Positions 33,650 to 41,311 of a stretch of DNA of 64,000 nt are shown here, in pieces (within the stretch, counting starts at the first letter, position 1; every line of letters begins with the position of its first letter). Both the position numbers and the translations under genes were made by a program. Source of the DNA: Nocardia jinanensis (GTDB lineage: Bacteria; Actinomycetota; Actinomycetes; Mycobacteriales; Mycobacteriaceae); contig NZ_BMMH01000010.1 in NCBI RefSeq assembly GCF_014645735.1, positions 62,001-126,000 of the forward strand, written 5' to 3'. The notes below the pieces were generated by a model. It worked only from the letters and a program-made list of their open reading frames with translations. It did not search any database and was not told the DNA's origin.

Positions 33650-34450
33650 TCAGCGTGTGGCAGCGAATGAGACAGGTGGGAAAGCGAGCGGCCACGAAGG
33701 CGGGGGCGCCGGGAGCGCGCGCCGCTGACGCTCGGCGATAACACTGCCCAGGATCTGCACGGGCGGATAACCGGCCGGAGGGGCGACCCGCAATCGAGCG
33801 CACACCGCGGCGACGAGCGCGCCACCGAGTTCGTACTGCGCGGCCGGGGTCAACGCGTTGATCCGCGTCAGATATTGCCGCACGGCCAGGGCCAGATCCT
33901 CCGGAAGGTCTGTGAGATCCAGTTCGGCCGACCAGCCGGTCAGCCAAGCCGGTGGCACGGCCAGCGCGGGCACCGAGAGCCGCTGCTGGATATGTACCAC
34001 CACGGTCCCCGCGAGTACGTCGCCCACCCGGCGCGCATTCGGTGAGCATATCGAGCTCACCACGGCTATCACGCCGAAGAGCCCGAGCATCCAGAAATCC
34101 ACGATCGCGCCGGTGAGGCCGCGGGTCAACGCGTGCCGGAAGTCCACCGGTCCACCGTCGGCGCGCACCACGCGCAACCCGAGGGCCAGTTTGCCCGGTG
34201 TGGCGCCGCGCAGCAGCGTCTCGAACGCGACCGGGTATCCGACGAGCACGGTGACCAGCGAAACCAGTGTCAGGGTGGTGGACCACGGGCTGGAGTCGTT
34301 TCCACCGAGCAGCAGCAGCACACCGGTGAACAACGCGGTCCCCAGCACGGCCTGCAGCATCAGGTCGAGCACGAACGCCGCCGCACGGGTCGGGATGCGG
34401 GCGACCGGTAGCTCGATCGCCACGGCTTCGCCCGTCGTGAATTCGGCCAT
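33650..34450 (-). CDS. RDD family membrane protein
   Basis: A 266-residue protein with an N-terminal RDD domain: the family's Arg and Asp residues appear in ARIPTRAAAFVLDLML, followed by membrane helices near residues 22-45, 52-72 and 110-130. The C-terminal 120 residues are soluble and contain LDLTDLPEDLALAVRQYLTR. ATG at 34450 is the natural start; the open frame runs on upstream through the divergent promoter region. It is transcribed towards the DUF58 gene and divergently from SpoIIM, the same arrangement as the Rv3694c-Rv3695 pair of mycobacteria. Confidence 0.9.
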   Translation of the reverse strand: MAEFTTGEAVAIELPVARIPTRAAAFVLDLMLQAVLGTALFTGVLLLLGGNDSSPWSTTLTLVSLVTVLVGYPVAFETLLRGATPGKLALGLRVVRADGGPVDFRHALTRGLTGAIVDFWMLGLFGVIAVVSSICSPNARRVGDVLAGTVVVHIQQRLSVPALAVPPAWLTGWSAELDLTDLPEDLALAVRQYLTRINALTPAAQYELGGALVAAVCARLRVAPPAGYPPVQILGSVIAERQRRALPAPPPSWPLAFPPVSFAATR

Positions 34451-34628
34451 ATCGCATAGCATTCTTCCACGGCGACCGGTTTCCGACCCGGTAGTCGGTG
34501 GCGCGGGGTCCGGGCACCCATCAGAGCGCCGAGCACGAGCCACGGCTGTCGTCGCGCTCGGGAGATCCTCGGCGGGCGCCGGCGCTGCGAACGCGACGAC
34601 GGTACAGGCGGGAGCGGGAGGCGAGCCC

Positions 34629-35618
34629 ATGGACGTGGACGCATACAGCGCGAGGCACCGGCCCACCTGGGCCAGATTGGATACGTTGTCGCGCAAGCGC
34701 ACACTCACCGGCGCAGAGGCCGACGAACTGGTGCTGCTGTACCGGCGTACCTCTCAGCAGCTGGCCCGGTTACAGACCCACAGTCCCGAGCCCGAACTGG
34801 TGGCCGGACTCAGCGCGGTGATCGCCCGTGCTCGCGGCAAGATCGTCGGCAGCGCGCCGAACACGTGGACCGAGATCATCCGGTTCTTCACCCACGGCTT
34901 CCCCGGCGCGGTGTACCGCGTCCTCGGGTGGTGGTTGGGCGTCGCCGTGGCGTTCCTGGGTGTCGCGGCCGGGTTCGCGACCTGGATCACCTACGACCCG
35001 TCGGCTCGCGAAACTCTTGGGCTCCAAGGGAACACCGGTGCGCTCACCGCGCCGGGCGGGGCCTTCGAGACCTATTACACCGAGCATTCCAACGACGCTT
35101 TCGCCGCATTGGTCTGGACCAACAATGCCTGGGTATCCGCACTGGCCCTGTTCCTGGGCGTGCTCATCGTGCCCGTGGTCTACCTGCTCTTCATGAATGC
35201 CCTGAATATCGGCATAACAGCGGGTTTGATGGCCGAGGCCGGACGGCTGGACTCGTTCTTCGGTTTCCTGCTTCCGCACGGAATGCTGGAGTTGACAGCC
35301 ATTTTCATCGCGGGCGGCGCCGGACTGAAACTCGGCTGGACCCTCATCGATCCGGGCCGGCTGAGCCGCGCCGAGGCCGTCGCCCGTCAAGGACGTATTA
35401 CCGCCGCGATAGCACTCGGCCTGGTCCCTACGCTGCTGGTGGCGGGGCTTTTGGAGGGATTCGTGACCCCGAGCGCCCTAGCCGCCCCGGCCCGGATCGC
35501 GATCGGACTGCTCGCCGAATCAGCCTTTCTCGCCTATATCCTCATCGCCGGACGACGGGCCACACGCCCGACAGGCCCGACAACAGCGGTAGCCGAGGTC
35601 TCGTATCTCGCGCGGTAA
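34629..35618 (+). CDS. Stage II sporulation protein M family membrane protein
   Basis: A 329-residue membrane protein of the SpoIIM family, which in non-sporulating actinobacteria is a companion of RDD and MoxR clusters. It has a helical cytoplasmic N-terminus (YSARHRPTWARLDTLSRKRTLTGAEADELVLLYRRTSQQLARL), five or so membrane helices from residue 95, and the family motif LFMNALNIGITAGLM with FGFLLPHGMLELTAIFIAGGAG. ATG 34629 is preceded by GGGAGG. The open frame upstream to 33858 is a shadow of the RDD gene. The role may be in membrane remodelling; it is not established. Confidence 0.92.
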   Translation: MDVDAYSARHRPTWARLDTLSRKRTLTGAEADELVLLYRRTSQQLARLQTHSPEPELVAGLSAVIARARGKIVGSAPNTWTEIIRFFTHGFPGAVYRVLGWWLGVAVAFLGVAAGFATWITYDPSARETLGLQGNTGALTAPGGAFETYYTEHSNDAFAALVWTNNAWVSALALFLGVLIVPVVYLLFMNALNIGITAGLMAEAGRLDSFFGFLLPHGMLELTAIFIAGGAGLKLGWTLIDPGRLSRAEAVARQGRITAAIALGLVPTLLVAGLLEGFVTPSALAAPARIAIGLLAESAFLAYILIAGRRATRPTGPTTAVAEVSYLAR

Positions 35619-36387
35619 CGGATAGACAACCTCGAGCACACAGCGCTCGAGCCCAGTTTGTGAGATGACAGCAACGCGAATTGGATGACCTGCGTGAATT
35701 CCCCCATTGAATTCCGCTGGCCGCAGCGAGTCGCCGCTCTAGCTGCGGCCAGCGTTACCGTCGACTCTACACAATCGTTACCCCTACGCAACCCGTTGCG
35801 GCTGAGGTCACAGGTATGTGTCGAGGTTGAGCAAACATCCAGAAACCCCCCGGTTGGACCTCTCTCAGCTAACTTTCAGCAGGCACCCGCAGACTTGCAA
35901 CGGTGCTTTCATTTGCAAGTACATTTGGTTTTTACTGGTCACGGACATATCCGTAACCGTGGTTACGTGCAATCGGTGCCGGGTTCGCCGAGACGTTCGC
36001 CCGAACCCCCGTTAACTCGACCGTCCCAACGGCTACCAGCGCATTCGCGCGCCGTTAACACGGTTGCCGGACAGGCGATCGAACCGAAAAATACCCAGAG
36101 TTTGTTTATTGCGGACAAACCTGCCGCACCCCCCGAACAACAGGCCCGGAGGCGCCTCGCGGTAGTTAACCAAGGTGGTTCCAAGACGTGAACTGGGTCA
36201 CCGGCGGCGCCTACTGAGGCAAACCTCAGCACCGGCGCCGCAACCGGAAAGTTCTTGTGTGACCTTGGTCTCATTCAGGCATACCGAGAGTACGGTGAGC
36301 TGTTCGCGGTTCACTCCCCCGTCGAGAAGGACCCCGCGAGACCTGGCCGAACGTGCTCTGGCACAGCTCACTCCGGGACGACAGAAG
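35619..36387. other. Intergenic region rich in inverted repeats
   Basis: I see no credible gene. Landmarks are an inverted repeat CTCGAGC/GCTCGAG (about 35630-35651), a 13-bp hairpin (35715-35754), the near-palindrome GTAACCGTGGTTAC (35953-35966), three GTTAAC sites (36011, 36054, 36165), and a nested hairpin with inner stem CTGAGG-CAAA-CCTCAG near 36214-36229. This amount of structure suggests regulatory sites or a small RNA. Confidence 0.5.
35715..35754 (+). terminator. Hairpin downstream of the SpoIIM gene
   Basis: A perfect 13-bp stem (35715-35727 with 35742-35754) with a 14-base loop, about 97 bases after the SpoIIM stop. There is no T-run, so termination is possible but unproven. Confidence 0.5.
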
Positions 36388-36436
36388 AAAAAGGGCCGCA
36401 ATGGGGGTCACGCTCGGCGTGGCCCCATTGCGGCCC
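36388..36436 (-). terminator. Intrinsic terminator of the SDR gene
   Basis: A perfect 14-bp stem (36393-36406 with 36423-36436) followed on the minus strand by TTTTTCTTCT. This is the best-formed intrinsic terminator in the window. Confidence 0.93.
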
Positions 36437-36454
36437 GGGATATATCGTCGGAGA

Positions 36455-37222
36455 TCACATGAGCGCGCCGCCATCGACCCGGATCTCGGTACCGGTGATG
36501 TAGCGGCCGTCATCGGAACCCACCATCGCGACCACCCCGGCGATATCCTCCGGATTCCCCAGTGCGCCACCGTTGAGCCATCCGGTCAGCCGGGCGAACA
36601 GGGTCCAGTCCGCATCCTCGGGCTGTTCGGTGATGGATTCGGTGGTGATCCCGCTCGTGATCCCGGCGGGGACGATATTGACCGCCCGCAATCCCTGCTT
36701 CGCGTACTCCAGGCCGATCGCGTGGGTGAAGGAGGCCACACCGCCCTTCGACGCGGCGTAGGCGGCCAGATAGGGGGCCGCCTGGAAGGCCGAGGTCGAC
36801 GACAGGTTGATCACCACACCCCGGCCGGATTCCAGCAGCGGTGGCAGCAGCGCCTGGGTCATCAGAAACGTACCTGTGAGATTCACGGTGATAACCCGGT
36901 TCCACTCGTCGAGCGGCATCTCGTGCGTCCGGGCCGGTTTCAGGATGCCCGCGCAGTTGACCAGCACGTCCAGCCCACCCAAATCCCGCAGCGCGGCATC
37001 GGCGGCCGCGCGCACGGATTCGATATCGGCGATGTTCACGACGACTGTGCTGAGTCGGTCGGCCGCGTCGCCGGCCTTTTCCACCGTGCCGGCCAGACCT
37101 GGTTCGTTGATATCGGCGGCGACGAGGTGGGCTCCCTCGTCCAGCAGCCGCAGGGCCACACCCCGGCCGATTCCCGAACCCGCACCTGTCACCAGCACTC
37201 GACGGCCTTCATATCTCCGCAT
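36455..37222 (-). CDS. Short-chain dehydrogenase/reductase
   Basis: A 255-residue classical SDR. It has the cofactor motif TGAGSGIGRG near residue 11, Asp at the end of strand 2 (AADINEP) that favours NAD(H), NCAG, the catalytic Ser in NLSSTSAF, the YAASKGG catalytic pair, and the ending ITGTEIRVDGGALM. The substrate is unknown. ATG 37222 is directly preceded by a good promoter, with the -10 box seven bases upstream of the start, so the transcript is probably leaderless. A terminator follows on the minus strand. Confidence 0.92.
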   Translation of the reverse strand: MRRYEGRRVLVTGAGSGIGRGVALRLLDEGAHLVAADINEPGLAGTVEKAGDAADRLSTVVVNIADIESVRAAADAALRDLGGLDVLVNCAGILKPARTHEMPLDEWNRVITVNLTGTFLMTQALLPPLLESGRGVVINLSSTSAFQAAPYLAAYAASKGGVASFTHAIGLEYAKQGLRAVNIVPAGITSGITTESITEQPEDADWTLFARLTGWLNGGALGNPEDIAGVVAMVGSDDGRYITGTEIRVDGGALM

Positions 37223-37229
37223 GGAGTGA

Positions 37230-37257
37230 ATTAGAACAGGTTCGAATAGAGAGTCAA
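37230..37257 (-). promoter_or_regulatory. Leaderless-type promoter of the SDR gene
   Basis: On the minus strand TTGACT (37257-37252), a 16-base spacer and TCTAAT (37235-37230) are followed after seven bases by the ATG at 37222, so transcription should begin at or next to the start codon. Confidence 0.75.
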
Positions 37258-37302
37258 CGGGTTCCGCCCATTTTGTGGCAGGTTTCTGTAACACGTTCCA
37301 GG

Positions 37303-37319
37303 CACCTGCCCGGCAGGTG
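37303..37319. promoter_or_regulatory. Inverted repeat, possible operator of the SDR gene
   Basis: CACCTGCC and GGCAGGTG are perfect 8-bp arms around one base, 46 bases upstream of the SDR -35 box. This fits a dimeric regulator site. The regulator is unknown. Confidence 0.45.
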
Positions 37320-37391
37320 TGAACCGTACGTGACCACTGCCACACCGACGGCCGCTCATGGTGGTCCCGCCACCCACGCTTCCGGGGAAAC

Positions 37392-37430
37392 AGAAGAAGC
37401 CGTGGATCTATGTGATCCACGGCTTCTTCT
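37392..37430 (-). terminator. Hairpin terminator after tRNA-Leu
   Basis: A perfect 17-bp stem (37392-37408 with 37414-37430) with a TATGT loop, beginning 4 bases after the tRNA 3' end on the minus strand, followed by GTTTCC. Confidence 0.85.
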
Positions 37431-37433
37431 CGG

Positions 37434-37516
37434 TGGGCGAAGGGGGACTTGAACCCCCACGTCCCGAAGGACACTGGCACCTGAAGCCAGCGCGTCTGCC
37501 ATTCCGCCACTCGCCC
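37434..37516 (-). tRNA. leuT: tRNA-Leu (anticodon CAG)
   Basis: An 83-base class II tRNA. The acceptor GGGCGAG pairs with TTCGCCC (one G-T pair), the anticodon loop TTCAGGT is closed by CTGGC/GCCAG, the variable arm is long (GTCC-TTCG-GGAC), and the T loop is TTCAAGT. CCA is not encoded. A tRNA-Leu beside fhaA is also found in mycobacteria, which supports the call and the symbol. Confidence 0.95.
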
Positions 37517-37701
37517 GAGCGACGGAAAGACACTAACACGGGGATGTCCGGCGAACGAAATCGCATGGTCACGGGCCTACAGAAAGGCTTCCTGACCAGG
37601 GTTCGAGCGCGAATTCTCCGGCCGAGGGGAACTCCGGCACGGTTCCGGTAGTTACAGGTATAGCCGAACGTGGATATCATGCAGAGAACGTGCTCGTAGT
37701 G

Positions 37702-37724
37702 CGACACGCCGTATACGCGTGTCG
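37702..37724. promoter_or_regulatory. Inverted repeat in the fhaA operon promoter region
   Basis: CGACACGC and GCGTGTCG, perfect 8-bp arms around CGTATAC, 42 bases before the fhaA ATG. The spacer contains TATAC, which could be part of a -10 box, so a protein bound here would control the whole cell-division operon. Confidence 0.5.
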
Positions 37725-37765
37725 TCGTAAAGAATGAGGAGAGACTCACCGAAGGGAGGGCCCAC

Positions 37766-39160
37766 ATGGGGATCGTCTCGCGTTTCGAGCGTCGCCTACA
37801 GGGCGCCGTCGGTGACGTCTTCGCCAGAGCATTCGGCGGGAACGTCGTTCCTCAGGAGGTCGAGGCAGCGCTGCAGCGTGAGGCCGCCGACAACGTCCGA
37901 GATGTCGGCGGTGGGCATCTGCTCGCACCCAACAGTTACGTGATCATCATCAACTCGTCGGACCACCGGCAACTCGACGCCGATCACGACCTCACCACCC
38001 GCGCTTTCGCCAAACATCTGCAGGATTACATCCGCGATCAAGGCTGGCAGACGTATGGCGAAGTGCACGTGGCGTTCGAGGCATCACCTACGCTGCACAC
38101 CGGAATGTTCAGGACGAGCGGTCGCGTCGACCCCGACGCCGGCCGTGGAGCTGCACCGGCTCGCCGCCCGGAACCGCTACAACGACCCGCTAACCCGCAA
38201 CCAGGAGCTGGCCCCATGACGCAGAACTCTGGCTACGACCCGAGCCGTGAGCACGCGGAGTCCGATCCACGCAATCGCGGGTACGCTCCCGGACCCGCGG
38301 GACGCGGGCCGCAGAACGGCGCGTACCCCGAGGACTACGGTCCCGGCGCGCCTTATAACGGCGGCCAGGATTATCAGAACGGCTACGACTATCAGCAGGG
38401 CGGCGCCGCCTACGACCAGCAGGCCTACGGTGCCCAGCAGGGTGGTTACGACCAGCAGGGCTACGCGCAGCAGCCCGGTTACGACCAGCAGGGCTACGCC
38501 CAGCAACCCGGCTACGACCAGGGTTACGACCAGCAGGGCTACGCGCAACAGCCCGGCTACGACCAGGGCTACCAGGGCCAGCCCGGCTACGACCAGGGTT
38601 ACCAGGGCCAGCCCGGCTACGACCAGCAGGGTGGTTACGACCAGCAGGGCTACGCGCAACAGCCGGGCTATGACCAGCAGGGCTACGCCCAGCAACCCGG
38701 CTACGACCAGGGTTACGACCAGCAGGGCTACGCGCAACAGCCCGGCTACGACCAGGGTTACGACCAGCAGGCCTACGGCCAGCCCCAGGGCCAGGGCCAG
38801 GGCTACCCGCAGCAGGGCGGCCAGCAGCCCGGCTACGGCGCCCCGGCCGGATACGCCCCGGCGGGCGGAACCGCCTTCTCCGCGACGCTCGCGCTCGACG
38901 ACGGCAGCGGCCGGACCTACCAGCTGCGGGAAGGCAGCAATATCATCGGCCGCGGTCAGGACGCGCATTTCCGACTTCCCGATACCGGTGTATCCCGGCG
39001 TCATATCGAGGTGCGCTGGGACGGCCAGACCGCGATGCTGTCCGACCTCGGATCCACGAACGGCACGCTGGTGAACGGCTCCCCCGTGCAGGATTGGCAA
39101 CTCGCCGACGGCGACGTGATCCGTGCCGGGCACTCCGAGATCCTCATCCGTATTGTCTGA
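37766..39160 (+). CDS. fhaA: FHA domain protein FhaA with DUF3662 domain
   Basis: A 464-residue signalling adaptor that binds phosphothreonine on PknB-type kinase substrates and, in mycobacteria, the MurJ pseudokinase region, to regulate peptidoglycan synthesis. Residues 1-120 are the DUF3662 domain (MGIVSRFERRLQGAVGDVFARAFGG, VPQEVEAALQREA). Residues 150-370 are a low-complexity linker of repeated YDQQGYAQQPG units, longer than usual. Residues 375-464 are the FHA domain with IIGRGQDAHFRLPDTGVSRRHIEV and LGSTNGTLVNG. AGGGAGG precedes the ATG. It is the first gene of the block that runs to pknB. Confidence 0.96.
   Translation: MGIVSRFERRLQGAVGDVFARAFGGNVVPQEVEAALQREAADNVRDVGGGHLLAPNSYVIIINSSDHRQLDADHDLTTRAFAKHLQDYIRDQGWQTYGEVHVAFEASPTLHTGMFRTSGRVDPDAGRGAAPARRPEPLQRPANPQPGAGPMTQNSGYDPSREHAESDPRNRGYAPGPAGRGPQNGAYPEDYGPGAPYNGGQDYQNGYDYQQGGAAYDQQAYGAQQGGYDQQGYAQQPGYDQQGYAQQPGYDQGYDQQGYAQQPGYDQGYQGQPGYDQGYQGQPGYDQQGGYDQQGYAQQPGYDQQGYAQQPGYDQGYDQQGYAQQPGYDQGYDQQAYGQPQGQGQGYPQQGGQQPGYGAPAGYAPAGGTAFSATLALDDGSGRTYQLREGSNIIGRGQDAHFRLPDTGVSRRHIEVRWDGQTAMLSDLGSTNGTLVNGSPVQDWQLADGDVIRAGHSEILIRIV
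38380..38850 (+). repeat. Tandem repeats coding for YDQQGYAQQPG units in fhaA
   Basis: Dense direct repeats of 27-33 bases with an inner period of about 9-12 bases (TACGACCAGCAGGGCTACGC variants) lie in frame in fhaA. Long stretches are identical, so copy number is likely to vary between strains and short-read assembly may be unreliable here. Confidence 0.85.
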
Positions 39161-39362
39161 TGCCGTAGGCTCGCCGTGCGGATCACGAGGTGCCTCTCGC
39201 ATAATGAGGCGGCCTAATCGTGATCGGTCTCGTCCGACGGCCCTATGATGTGCCAACACACGCGCGGCACCGCACAGCGGTCCGCGGGGACGAGCAGCGT
39301 TGTGGGGTGGGTCGCACCACTCCTACGGCACCGACACACGGTCGAACAGGAGGTGGAGCGCC

Positions 39363-39830
39363 GTGCAGGGATTGATCTTGCAGCTGACCCGTGCCGGGTT
39401 CCTCCTGCTGCTGTGGCTGTTCGTGTGGGCAATCCTGCGTACCCTCCGCAGTGATATCTACGCGGCCTCCGGCAAACGACTCCAGACCCGGGGACCACGT
39501 GGTTCCGCGGTGCTGCCGTCCATGCGCCGAGGCCAGAAGGGCGCCAAATATCTTGTGGTGACTCAAGGTTCTCTCGCCGGTACCCGCATAACGCTCGGTA
39601 CCCAACCGGTGTTGATCGGCCGTGCGGACGATTCCACGCTGGTGCTCACTGATGACTATGCCTCCACCCGACATGCCCGGCTGTCCCTACGCGGTGACGA
39701 CTGGTACGTCGAAGACCTCGGCTCGACCAACGGTACCTACCTCGACCGGGCCAAAGTCACCACCGCAGTCCGCGTTCCGCTCGGCACTCCTGTCCGGGTC
39801 GGCAAGACAGTGATCGAGCTCCGATCGTGA
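39363..39830 (+). CDS. fhaB: FHA domain protein FhaB (FipA)
   Basis: A 155-residue membrane-anchored FHA protein. Residues 1-30 contain one membrane helix (AGFLLLLWLFVWAILRTL). Residues 58-155 form the FHA domain with VLIGRADDSTLVLTDDYASTRHARL and LGSTNGTYLD. In mycobacteria FhaB is phosphorylated by PknA/PknB and helps link FtsZ and FtsQ during stress. GTG 39363 has a strong AGGAGG upstream. Its stop overlaps the start of pstP (GTGA). Confidence 0.95.
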   Translation: MQGLILQLTRAGFLLLLWLFVWAILRTLRSDIYAASGKRLQTRGPRGSAVLPSMRRGQKGAKYLVVTQGSLAGTRITLGTQPVLIGRADDSTLVLTDDYASTRHARLSLRGDDWYVEDLGSTNGTYLDRAKVTTAVRVPLGTPVRVGKTVIELRS

Positions 39831-41311
39831 CACTTGTTCTCCGCTACGCAGCGCGCAGCGACCGCGGCCTCGTCCGCGCCAACAACGAAGATTCCGTCTA
39901 CGCCGGCGCCCGCCTGCTGGCCCTTGCCGATGGCATGGGCGGCCACGCGGCCGGCGAAGTGGCGTCGCAACTGATGATCGCCGCCCTGGCGCATCTCGAC
40001 GACGACGAACCCGGCGAGGATCTACTCGGCAAACTGAACCGGGCCACCCACGCCGGTAACGCCGCCATCGCCGAACAGGTCGAGGAAGAACCCGAACTCG
40101 ACGGTATGGGCACCACGCTCACCGCCATCCTGTTCGCGGGCAAGAAACTCGGCATGGTCCATATCGGCGACTCGCGCGCCTATATGCTGCGCGACGGCGA
40201 ACTGGCCCAGATCACCCGCGACGACACCTTCGTACAGTCGCTGGTCGACGAAGGCCGGATCACCGCGGAACAGGCTCATACCCATCCGCAGCGGTCGCTG
40301 ATCATGCGCGCGCTCACGGGTAACGAGATCGAGCCGACACTGGTGATGCGCGAAGCCCGGGCCGGGGACCGCTATCTGCTGTGCTCGGACGGCCTGTCCG
40401 ACGTCGTCAGTGACGAGACCATCGCGAACACCATGCGCGAGGGCAGCACCGACGAATGCGCCGACCGGCTCATCGAACTCGCTCTGCGCAGCGGCGGACC
40501 CGACAATGTCACCGTCGTCGTCGCCGATGTCATCGATCTCGACTACGGCCAGAGCCATCCGATCGTCGCGGGCGCCGCATCCGGTGAGGCGGAGGACAAT
40601 CCGCCACCGAACACCGCGGCCGGCCGAGCCGCCGCCATGCGCCCACCGGCTGCCGCGCCGCGCCGCGCCGCCGGCGAACCCGAGCCGCAGCCGAAGAAAT
40701 CCCATAAACTCCGCTGGCTTCTGCTCGCGGTCGCCCTCGTCCTCGCGGTCGTGGTGGGACTGGCCGTCGGCTACAAGATGATCCGGACCAACTACTACGT
40801 CGGTGCGGACAACGACAGCGTCGTGGTCATGCAGGGGCTGCCCGGATCGATTCTCGGCTATTCCATCCACGAGGTGAACCTCGTCGGCTGCGTTACCACC
40901 AAGGGCGAGCTCAGCCTTGTCGAGAGCGGCGTCGCGCTGCCGCAGGGCTGTCGAGTCCTGAAGGTCAGCGATCTGGAACAGACCGGCCGTGATCAGGTCG
41001 AGCGTGGGCTGCCGCCCGGCACCCTGGACAAGGCCCGCGAACAGATGGCCGTCCTGGCCGACCGCGAACTGCTGCCGGTGTGCAAGAAGAACGCCTCGGC
41101 CGCCCAGCCGGGCGTGGTCACCACCACGCCCGCGCCGGCTCCCGCCCCGGCCGCACCGACCCCCACCGAGGCGGCTCCCGCCCCGGCCACCCAGCCGCCC
41201 GCGCCCGCTGACAATCCGGCGCCGCCCGCGCCACCGACCACCACCGTCCCGGCTCCGACGACCACCGCTCAGCCCCAGATCGCGGGGGAGAACTGCCGGG
41301 TGACGGACTGA
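39827..41311 (+). CDS. pstP: PP2C-family serine/threonine phosphatase PstP
   Basis: A 494-residue transmembrane phosphatase that reverses phosphorylation by PknA and PknB. The cytoplasmic catalytic domain (1-240) shows all PP2C metal motifs: VRANNEDSVYAG, ALADGMGGHAAGE, HIGDSRAYMLRDG, LLCSDGLSDVVSDE and GGPDNVTVVVADV. A Pro/Ala linker, a membrane helix near residues 303-322 (LRWLLLAVALVLAVVVGLAVG), an extracytoplasmic domain and a Pro/Ala/Thr-rich tail follow. It overlaps fhaB and rodA by a few bases, consistent with translational coupling. Confidence 0.96.
   Translation: MTLVLRYAARSDRGLVRANNEDSVYAGARLLALADGMGGHAAGEVASQLMIAALAHLDDDEPGEDLLGKLNRATHAGNAAIAEQVEEEPELDGMGTTLTAILFAGKKLGMVHIGDSRAYMLRDGELAQITRDDTFVQSLVDEGRITAEQAHTHPQRSLIMRALTGNEIEPTLVMREARAGDRYLLCSDGLSDVVSDETIANTMREGSTDECADRLIELALRSGGPDNVTVVVADVIDLDYGQSHPIVAGAASGEAEDNPPPNTAAGRAAAMRPPAAAPRRAAGEPEPQPKKSHKLRWLLLAVALVLAVVVGLAVGYKMIRTNYYVGADNDSVVVMQGLPGSILGYSIHEVNLVGCVTTKGELSLVESGVALPQGCRVLKVSDLEQTGRDQVERGLPPGTLDKAREQMAVLADRELLPVCKKNASAAQPGVVTTTPAPAPAPAAPTPTEAAPAPATQPPAPADNPAPPAPPTTTVPAPTTTAQPQIAGENCRVTD

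Noticed and set aside
38380..38850. CRISPR-like regular repeats
   Set aside because: The repeats are in frame, have no unique spacers, and encode the low-complexity linker of FhaA.
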